The notes beneath the pieces are model-generated. The model made no database searches and was not told the origin of the DNA. It was given only the letters and a program-made list of their open reading frames with translations. A stretch of DNA of 11,501 nt from Frondihabitans sp. (lineage in GTDB: Bacteria > Actinomycetota > Actinomycetes > Actinomycetales > Microbacteriaceae): contig JAODMX010000172.1 in the NCBI GenBank assembly GCA_025464735.1, positions 1-11,501 of the forward strand, in the 5' to 3' direction. The position numbers and the translations under genes are program-made. Each line of letters begins with the position of its first letter. Position 1 is the stretch's first letter. Below are positions 6,853 through 11,501 of this stretch, one piece after another.

Positions 6853-7649
6853 CACCGCTTCTCGAGGCCACCGGGGTCAGCCGCGACTTCGTCCTCCCTC
6901 GCCGCACGATCTTCACGCCCGGCGTCGTCCGTCACGCCGTGGTCGATGCCTCCCTCAGCGTCGGCGCCGGCGAGAGCGTCGGGCTCATCGGCGAATCGGG
7001 CTCGGGCAAAACCACTCTCGTCCGTCTCCTGCTGGCGCTCGACTCCCCCACCGCGGGCACCATCAGCTTCGACTCGCGACCTGTGGCGCCCGGTCGTGCG
7101 TCGCGTCTGCGCTGGCTGCGACGCGAGACCGGGATTGTGCTTCAGGATCCGTACTCCTCGCTCGACCCGCGAATGCGGGTTCTCGACACGGTCGCCGAGC
7201 CCCTGCGGGCCCTCGACATCGAGGGTGACCACCGGGCGCTCGTCTCGCGAATCCTCGCCCGCGTCGGCCTCGCGGGCGACGTCCTCGATCGGTACCCGCA
7301 CGAGTTCTCAGGCGGTCAACGCCAGCGCATCGCCCTGGCCCGCGCGCTCGTCCACTCGCCGCGGCTCCTCGTCGGCGACGAGCCGCTCAGCGCCCTCGAC
7401 GTGACCGTCCGGGCCCAGATCCTCGACCTCCTCCGCGAACTGCGCGACGAGATGGGGCTCTCACTCCTAATCGTGTCGCACGACCTCGGCCTCGTGAACC
7501 ACCTTTCGGACAGGGTGGCCGTGATGAAGGATGGCCGCATCGTCGAGCAGGGCGCGACCCACGACGTGCTGCACGCGCCGACCGACGACTACACCCGGCG
7601 ACTCATCCAGGCGGTGCCGACGCTCGACATCGCTCCGCCTCGGGAGTGA
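6849..7649 (+). CDS. ABC transporter ATP-binding protein, OppF/DppF-like (short form)
   Basis: The 266-residue protein is the second ATPase of the importer. It carries Walker A GESGSGKT (48-55), Q-loop Gln99 in VLQDPYSSLDPRM, which is typical of OppF, the signature FSGGQRQR (153-160), Walker B LLVGDEP (173-179) and H-loop His211 in VSHDLGLV. The N-terminal segment RRTIFTPGVVRHAVVDASL corresponds to the OppF-type insertion before the first P-loop strand. It ends at residues DDYTRRLIQAVPTLD without the longer C-terminal extension. GGAG at 6839-6842 stands 6 nt before the ATG, which overlaps the previous stop. It is the last gene of the transporter operon; its stop lies 10 bp from the stop of the convergent amidase gene. 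Confidence 0.94.
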   Translation: MTPLLEATGVSRDFVLPRRTIFTPGVVRHAVVDASLSVGAGESVGLIGESGSGKTTLVRLLLALDSPTAGTISFDSRPVAPGRASRLRWLRRETGIVLQDPYSSLDPRMRVLDTVAEPLRALDIEGDHRALVSRILARVGLAGDVLDRYPHEFSGGQRQRIALARALVHSPRLLVGDEPLSALDVTVRAQILDLLRELRDEMGLSLLIVSHDLGLVNHLSDRVAVMKDGRIVEQGATHDVLHAPTDDYTRRLIQAVPTLDIAPPRE

Positions 7650-7659
7650 CGCCGGCGTC

Positions 7660-9081
7660 TCACCACTGGGGCGGGTGCCGTCGCTGCCATCGGATCCGAC
7701 GCTCCAGTTGCGCCCCGATCGCGAGCAGAACGTCCTCCCGCCCCGGCCGCCCGATCAGCTGCACCCCGACCGGCAGCCCGTCGACCTCGTGCACCGGGAG
7801 CGAGATCGCGGGCAGACCGGCCACGTTCACGAACGACGTGAAGGGCGCGTAGAGACACTGCTGCTCGAAGTTCTTCTCCGCATCTTCGGCGTCGTACCAG
7901 CCGATCGGGCGCGGCGGGAGAGCGAGCGTCGGGGTGAGAACAGCGTCGAACGGGGCGAATCGCTCGATCACCGAGCGTTCGAATGTGGCAAGGCCCTGAA
8001 GGGCTTCCGAGAGGTCACGCGCGGACAAGGCCCGCCCCTGCGCCACGAGCCACCGGGTGATCGGCTCGAGTAGATCGAGGTCGTCTCCCTCCGCCGGGAT
8101 CGACGCGGCTCCCGCCTTCCAGAGCTGCGTGAACCACCGACCGTAGGTGGCGGCAGGAAGAGTCGTCTCATCGATGCCGTGGCCGATCGCCGAGAGATGG
8201 TCGATCGTCAGGTCGAGAGCATCCCGCACCGACGGGTCGATTCGGACGTCGTAGACGTCATCCCAGGGGCTCGTCGTCATCACGCCGACCTGAAAACGCC
8301 CTTCGCCACGAACGGCAGCGCCGAGATAGGAGCCGGCCTCGTTCTCGGGGGCGCGGACCGAGTACAAATCGTGTGGGGCCAAGCCGTCCGGCGACACGAG
8401 GGCATCGAGGAGCATTCCCGCGTCCGCCACGGTTCTCGCGAGCGGTCCACCGACGGCGAGGCCACCGAGGCTGGTCAGACCCGACTGCGACGGAACCCGC
8501 CCCCGCGACGGCTTGAGGCCGACAAGGCCGGTCGCGGCAGCAGGGATCCTGATCGACCCTCCGCCATCGGATCCGGGCGCCGCGGGAACGAGACCGGCCG
8601 CGACCGCAGCCGCAGCTCCCCCGCTCGATCCACCCGGGCCGAGAGCCAGGTCGTACGGATTGCGCGTCGGCGGCCCGATGAGGGACTCCGTGTACGACGT
8701 CAGACCGAACTCGGGCGTGGCGGTCTTGCCGAGGCTGATGGCGCCGGCTTGATCGACCGCCTGGACGATGCCCGAATCGCTCGTCGGCACTCGTCCGCGA
8801 GACAGGCGCGAACCCGACCAGGTGGCGACTCCCGCCCGGTCGTACAGGTCTTTGTCGGCCAGCGGGAGACCCCAGAGTGGCGCGGCCGTTCGGCCGGCCG
8901 CGAGGAGAGCGTCGGCACGCTCGAGGGCCCGCTCCCCCGTGACTGTGACGAAGGACCCGATCTCGCCGTCGAGACGCGCGATCCGGTCGACGTAGTGCCG
9001 GGTCAGTTCGCGGGGCGTCACGTCGCCACGACGGAGCCACTCCCATTGTTCCTGGGCCGAGAGGTGATGGAGTTCGAACAT
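7660..9081 (-). CDS. Amidase-signature-family hydrolase
   Basis: The 473-residue protein has the normal length of the amidase signature family (Ser-cisSer-Lys enzymes that hydrolyse amides to acid and ammonia or amine). The predicted triad is complete: Lys77 in PLADKDLYD, cis-Ser152 in GPGGSSGG, and nucleophile Ser176 in GSDGGGSIRIPA, with the family's 24-residue spacing between the two serines. The C-terminal part, with ALPPRPIGWYD, FTSFVNVAGLPAISLPV and GLPVGVQLIGR, is also typical. It has no signal peptide. It is not obviously GatA, because no gatB or gatC is near and the active-site surroundings fit the broad amidase group. The ATG at 9081 was chosen because AGGA stands 8 nt upstream; the open frame to 9156 looks non-coding. 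It converges on the importer operon, so its substrate could be an amide brought in by that system, which is inference. Confidence 0.93.
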   Translation of the reverse strand: MFELHHLSAQEQWEWLRRGDVTPRELTRHYVDRIARLDGEIGSFVTVTGERALERADALLAAGRTAAPLWGLPLADKDLYDRAGVATWSGSRLSRGRVPTSDSGIVQAVDQAGAISLGKTATPEFGLTSYTESLIGPPTRNPYDLALGPGGSSGGAAAAVAAGLVPAAPGSDGGGSIRIPAAATGLVGLKPSRGRVPSQSGLTSLGGLAVGGPLARTVADAGMLLDALVSPDGLAPHDLYSVRAPENEAGSYLGAAVRGEGRFQVGVMTTSPWDDVYDVRIDPSVRDALDLTIDHLSAIGHGIDETTLPAATYGRWFTQLWKAGAASIPAEGDDLDLLEPITRWLVAQGRALSARDLSEALQGLATFERSVIERFAPFDAVLTPTLALPPRPIGWYDAEDAEKNFEQQCLYAPFTSFVNVAGLPAISLPVHEVDGLPVGVQLIGRPGREDVLLAIGAQLERRIRWQRRHPPQW

Positions 9082-9088
9082 CGAAGTG

Positions 9089-9094
9089 ATCCTA
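9089..9094 (-). promoter_or_regulatory. TAGGAT before the amidase start: ribosome site or -10 of a leaderless transcript
   Basis: On the minus strand TAGGAT is followed by 7 nt and then the ATG at 9081. AGGA within it is a well-spaced Shine-Dalgarno sequence. The same hexamer fits TANNNT at the distance seen in leaderless actinobacterial transcripts. No -35 is visible, so the ribosome-site reading is preferred. Confidence 0.35.
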
Positions 9095-9225
9095 CGGCGA
9101 TTGGCCGCCACGCCGGCTGTCGTGCGCATCACGTGTTCACATTCGGCCGATAGCATTGTCGGATTGCGCTCCCTCGGTCGAGCAATGGGCTCCCGGGATT
9201 GTTGCGCAGCACGAAAGTGATCATC

Positions 9226-9564
9226 ATGGGTTACGTCTTCTTAGGGCTCGCTATTGTCGGCGAGGTCGTCGCAACCAGTTTCCTTCGAGCCGCGAGTGGG
9301 CCGAATGCCCCCTGGTGGCCGTACATCGTCGTGGTGGTGGGGTACGTCTTCGCCTTCGCGATGCTCTCCCAGACACTCCAGGCCGGGGTGCCGCTCGGAA
9401 TCGCCTACGCCATCTGGGCCGGAGTCGGCGTCGTCCTCGTGGCGTTGATCAGCTGGCTGGTGTTCCACGAGGCCCTGACGCTCGTGCAACTCGCGGGCAT
9501 CGTGCTCGTCATCGGTGGCGTCACCCTCCTCGAGCTCGGCGGGCGCCACCCCGCGCAGGCCTAG
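9226..9564 (+). CDS. Small multidrug resistance (SMR) protein, EmrE/Qac-like
   Basis: The 112-residue protein with four membrane helices has the length and pattern of SMR proton-coupled exporters, which work as dimers and expel lipophilic cations. The essential membrane glutamate is Glu13 in IVGEVVATSFLRAASG (equivalent of EmrE Glu14). The signature GIAYAIWAGVGVVL in helix 3 supplies Tyr61 and Trp64 (EmrE Tyr60 and Trp63). These match the multidrug (EmrE/Qac) branch better than the guanidinium-exporting SugE/Gdx branch. The ATG at 9226 was chosen because SMR proteins begin only a few residues before helix 1; a GTG three codons upstream is possible. Only a weak purine-rich stretch (GAAAGTG) precedes it. 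It is divergent from the amidase gene across a 144-bp gap and is followed at once by a strong hairpin, so it is probably a single-gene unit. Confidence 0.92.
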   Translation: MGYVFLGLAIVGEVVATSFLRAASGPNAPWWPYIVVVVGYVFAFAMLSQTLQAGVPLGIAYAIWAGVGVVLVALISWLVFHEALTLVQLAGIVLVIGGVTLLELGGRHPAQA

Positions 9565-9585
9565 CGGGCGCCGCGCGGCGCCCGC
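9564..9585 (+). terminator. GC-rich perfect palindrome behind the SMR gene, probable terminator
   Basis: The 22-bp stretch is a perfect palindrome that begins on the last base of the TAG stop. As RNA it can fold into a 9-bp GC stem with a GCGC tetraloop. It has no T-tract, as is usual for hairpin terminators in high-GC Actinobacteria. Confidence 0.7.
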
Positions 9586-9601
9586 CCCGCCACCAAAGAC
9601 G

Positions 9602-9657
9602 TCGCCGATGTTGCGGCGGCTTCGCTCATTTCCGCGACGCGACCGCAACATCGGCGA
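9602..9657. repeat. 15-bp perfect inverted repeat with 26-bp spacer
   Basis: TCGCCGATGTTGCGG (9602-9616) recurs as its exact reverse complement CCGCAACATCGGCGA (9643-9657). The spacer at 9617-9642 is unpaired at both ends with the arms and somewhat less GC-rich around CTCATTT. The element lies in the convergent gap between the SMR and GNAT genes, separate from the two hairpins that would end those genes. It has the form of a dispersed palindromic repeat (REP/BIME-like) or a protein-binding site, but only one copy is in this window. Confidence 0.65.
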
Positions 9658-9670
9658 AGCCATTCGCATT

Positions 9671-9686
9671 CGCCGGGACACCGGCG
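9671..9686 (-). terminator. Hairpin behind the GNAT gene, probable terminator
   Basis: CGCCGG-GACA-CCGGCG gives a 6-bp GC stem with a 4-nt loop, just 3 nt past the stop codon of the leftward GNAT gene. It has no T-tract. The position suggests the 3' end of the leftward S51-ung-GNAT transcript. Confidence 0.45.
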
Positions 9687-9689
9687 GCG

Positions 9690-10286
9690 TCAGCGGGCGC
9701 GAGGGCGCTTCTTGAGCGACTTCTGCATCATGACGGTGCCGAGCCAACGGTCGAACTTGAAGCCGACACGACCCATCCGGCCGACCTCCTTGAAGCCGAA
9801 CGACTCGTGCAGGTGGATGGACGCCTCGGCACCCTTGTCGGCGATCACCGCGATGATCTCCCGGATCCCGGCATCACGACACGCCTCGATCAACGCCTCG
9901 AGGAGAGCTTTGCCGAGCCCCTTGCCGGTCGAGGCAGGCCCCAGGTAGATGGAGTCCTCGACGGTGAAACGATAGGCCGCCTTCGACTGCCACGGCAGCA
10001 CCATCGCGTATCCCAGCAGATGCCCCGTCGGCGACTCGGCGACCAGGATCGGCATGTCGAGTGTCTTCGCCTTGGCGAACGTCGCGCGCCACGCGCGCAG
10101 CGTCTTCGCCTTCTCGTCGAAAGTCACCGTGGAGTTGGCCACGTAAAGGTTGTAGATCTCCCGGATCCCGGGTAGATCGCCCTCGACCGCGGCACGGATC
10201 TCGAACGAGAACGCGGCCTCTTCGGGTTCGGCGGGGCGGAGGGCGCGCGGAAGGCTTCGACGCGGCTGGTATTCCTCTTCGAGCAC
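9690..10286 (-). CDS. GNAT N-acetyltransferase, phosphinothricin acetyltransferase-like
   Basis: The 198-residue protein belongs to the branch of acetyl-CoA-dependent N-acetyltransferases that contains phosphinothricin (bar/pat) and methionine sulfone/sulfoximine acetyltransferases. The typical segments run from IREIYNLYVANSTVTFDE (41-58) through GYAMVLPWQSKAAYRFTVEDSIYL (92-115). The acetyl-CoA loop TGKGLGKALLEALI (120-133) follows, then ASIHLHESFGFKEVGRMGRVGFKFDRWL (155-182). The true substrate may be an amino-acid analogue rather than the herbicide. The first 27 residues are charged and outside the domain. The GTG at 10286 has a good ribosome site (AGGGTGA ending 4 nt upstream), which supports this start. 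It lies 59 bp behind ung, probably on the same leftward transcript, and its 3' end is marked by the hairpin at 9671-9686. Confidence 0.9.
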   Translation of the reverse strand: MLEEEYQPRRSLPRALRPAEPEEAAFSFEIRAAVEGDLPGIREIYNLYVANSTVTFDEKAKTLRAWRATFAKAKTLDMPILVAESPTGHLLGYAMVLPWQSKAAYRFTVEDSIYLGPASTGKGLGKALLEALIEACRDAGIREIIAVIADKGAEASIHLHESFGFKEVGRMGRVGFKFDRWLGTVMMQKSLKKRPRAR

Positions 10287-10345
10287 CAGATCACCCTGGC
10301 ACGATGGAGCCCCGCGCGCACGAAAACGCGCCGATCAGTGGTCGG

Positions 10346-11041
10346 TCACGCCGAAACGGGCAGCCGCCAGTCGACGGGATCGGCCCCCTGCGCGACGAGC
10401 AACTCGTTCGCGCGACTGAACGGCCGCGACCCGAAGAATCCGCGCGAGGCAGACAGCGGACTCGGGTGCGGCGACTCCACAGTCGGCGTGTCTCCGAGCA
10501 GAGGTTTGAGCTGCAGGGCATCACGACCCCACAGGATCGCCACCAGCGGACCGCCGCGCTCGGTCAGAGCCGAGATGGCCCGGTCGGTGACTGCCTCCCA
10601 GCCCTTGCCGCGGTGCGATGCCGCCTCGCCGGGCCGGACGGTGAGCACCCGGTTGAGCAGCATGACGCCGTTGCCCGACCAGGACGTGAGATCGCCGTGC
10701 GCCACCGGCGGGATGCCGAGGTCGTCGTGGAGCTCCCGGTAGATGTTGGCGAGACTTCTGGGCACCGGGCGGACGTGCGGGTCGACGGCGAACGAGAGGC
10801 CGATCGGGTGACCGGGTGTGGGATACGGATCCTGACCGACGATCAGAACCCGGACGTCAGAGAGCGGGTAGGTGAAGGCCCGCAGCACGTTCGGGCCCGC
10901 GGGCAGATAGCCGCGCCCTGCCGCGACCTCGGCCCGCAGAAACGAGCCCATGTCGTGCACGCGCTGTTCGACGGGCGCCAGAGCGGTCGACCACCCGGGG
11001 TCGATCAGCTCGGTGAGCGGACGGACGGGCACGTCGCTCAC
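10346..11041 (-). CDS. ung: Uracil-DNA glycosylase, family 1
   Basis: The 231-residue enzyme removes uracil from DNA as the first step of base-excision repair. The water-activating motif is [16 protein letters not shown] (69-84) with catalytic Asp71 and the uracil-stacking Phe84. This form, with PTPGH in place of the enterobacterial HGPGQ, is the usual actinobacterial variant. Other landmarks are [14 protein letters not shown] with the uracil-recognising Asn130, AILWGRDA, and the DNA-intercalation motif HPSPLS with His192 (192-197). The GTG at 11041 was chosen because GGAG stands 4 nt upstream and because it makes a 4-bp GTGA overlap with the stop of the preceding gene; the frame is open further upstream to 11245 but there it is a low-complexity shadow of that gene. 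Translation is probably coupled to the S51-like gene. Confidence 0.97.
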   Translation of the reverse strand: MSDVPVRPLTELIDPGWSTALAPVEQRVHDMGSFLRAEVAAGRGYLPAGPNVLRAFTYPLSDVRVLIVGQDPYPTPGHPIGLSFAVDPHVRPVPRSLANIYRELHDDLGIPPVAHGDLTSWSGNGVMLLNRVLTVRPGEAASHRGKGWEAVTDRAISALTERGGPLVAILWGRDALQLKPLLGDTPTVESPHPSPLSASRGFFGSRPFSRANELLVAQGADPVDWRLPVSA

Positions 11042-11501
11042 TCGACTCCGAGGGTGCCGACTGAGACGCCGACAATCTCGCCCGACTCGTCGTCGAGCTG
11101 CGGCTCGACCCGCCAGACACTGCCGAGGCCGATGACGGCCAGTGCCCCCTCGCCGACGATGAGCGCCGTGTTTTCGTCGATCGCCACGCCGCCCGTGATC
11201 ATGCCCGCCTCTGTTGCGGCAATCAGTCGGGTGAGCGTGCCCCATTGCGCTGCGTGCACGTCGATGGCGAGATCGACGAGGCCCAACCCTTGGGCGAGGG
11301 TGACCTCATCGAGATCTTCTGAGCTGTCTTGCGGGCAGACCTCCACTCCGCCGATGCGGTAGCCACCGAGGATCGCCGTGTCTGCGGCGATCATGGCGCC
11401 CGCCGAGAAGCCGAGATACGGCAGACCGTCGCTGACGAGCAAGCGCACCTGATCGACGAGAGGAACGATGGACTCGAAGTACGCGGGTGTCATGCCCCCG
11501 C
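11038..11501 (-). CDS. Peptidase S51/cyanophycinase-like protein (class I glutamine amidotransferase-like fold), 5' end outside
   Basis: The last 154 or so codons of a leftward gene are visible; an in-frame ATG at 11493 is probably internal, because the frame continues upstream as GG-M-TPAYF, the usual GGxTP loop of this family. The nucleophile elbow is GFSAGAM with the predicted catalytic serine, about 30 residues after that methionine. A conserved histidine follows in [15 protein letters not shown], then [13 protein letters not shown], which matches the G-x-AIDE-x-TAL strand of S51 proteases and cyanophycinases. Known members are dipeptidase E (aspartyl dipeptides) and cyanophycinase; this fragment does not decide between them, and many actinobacterial relatives are uncharacterised. 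Its TGA overlaps the GTG of ung by 4 bp, so the two genes are one transcriptional unit. Confidence 0.85.
   Translation of the reverse strand, partial: GGMTPAYFESIVPLVDQVRLLVSDGLPYLGFSAGAMIAADTAILGGYRIGGVEVCPQDSSEDLDEVTLAQGLGLVDLAIDVHAAQWGTLTRLIAATEAGMITGGVAIDENTALIVGEGALAVIGLGSVWRVEPQLDDESGEIVGVSVGTLGVE

Noticed and set aside
7648..7659. 12-bp palindrome in the oppF-like/amidase gap as a bidirectional terminator
   Set aside because: A palindrome this short leaves only about a 4-bp stem once a loop is allowed, so it is too weak to annotate as a terminator.
9095..9225. Guanidine riboswitch in front of the SMR gene
   Set aside because: Some SMR genes have one, so I looked. There is a bulged hairpin at 9163-9186, but I do not recognise ykkC or mini-ykkC consensus loops, and the protein is of the EmrE rather than the Gdx type.
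9565..10175. 339-codon plus-strand frame passing through the SMR gene and the GNAT gene
   Set aside because: It is out of frame with the SMR gene and antisense to the GNAT gene, with no domain character.
10312..10329. GCGCG...CGCGC pairing between ung and the GNAT gene
   Set aside because: It is only a 5-bp stem with an 8-nt loop in GC-rich sequence, which is not distinguishable from chance.
10061..11362. 433-codon plus-strand frame antisense to ung and the S51-like gene
   Set aside because: It is antisense to two well-supported genes, and its translation is low-complexity.
1..11501. tRNA, rRNA, CRISPR, transposase or phage genes
   Set aside because: No cloverleaf arms, repeat-spacer arrays or mobile-element protein motifs were found on either strand.

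Overview
The window reads as chromosomal DNA of a high-GC actinobacterium, most likely of the Micrococcales/Microbacteriaceae type. This rests on very GC-rich third codon positions, GTG starts, tightly overlapping genes, a DtxR/IdeR-type iron box and an actinobacterial-style uracil-DNA glycosylase motif ([10 protein letters not shown]). The assignment comes from sequence character only, not from a database match. I see no mobile element, RNA gene or CRISPR array.

Left part (1-1504): the last codons of a rightward gene, which looks like a Rho-N/SAP-like C-terminal tail. It converges on a leftward two-gene unit. The first gene of that unit is a short protein made only of the C-terminal domain of the siderophore-interacting protein (SIP) family; the second is a full-length SIP flavin reductase. 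A perfect 7-1-7 palindrome of iron-box type lies directly in front of the short gene and abuts a TATATT -10-like element. This suggests DtxR/IdeR repression and a leaderless or nearly leaderless transcript.

Central part (1585-7649): rightward genes on the other side of the iron box. An alpha/beta hydrolase is followed, after 210 bp, by a complete dipeptide/oligopeptide/nickel-type ABC importer: lipoprotein solute-binding protein, two permeases and two ATPases. The five transporter genes overlap by 1 or 4 bp at each junction and must be one operon. An amidase-signature enzyme converges on the transporter from the right with only a 10-bp gap. The imported compound cannot be read from the sequence. 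The neighbourhood (iron-regulated reductase, hydrolase, amidase) permits the hypothesis of an amide/ester-containing chelate, but ordinary peptide uptake remains the simpler reading.

Right part (9226-11501): an EmrE-like small multidrug resistance protein on the plus strand faces a leftward gene set. That set comprises a partial peptidase S51/cyanophycinase-like protein running off the window, uracil-DNA glycosylase (ung, overlapping it by 4 bp), and a phosphinothricin-acetyltransferase-like GNAT protein. The 125-bp convergent gap between the SMR and GNAT genes carries three separate inverted repeats: two probable terminator hairpins and a 15-bp inverted repeat around a 26-bp spacer that neither gene explains.

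No gene-free stretch exceeds about 210 bp. The strongest candidates for something less ordinary are the iron-box/SIP pair and the unexplained inverted repeat at 9602-9657.
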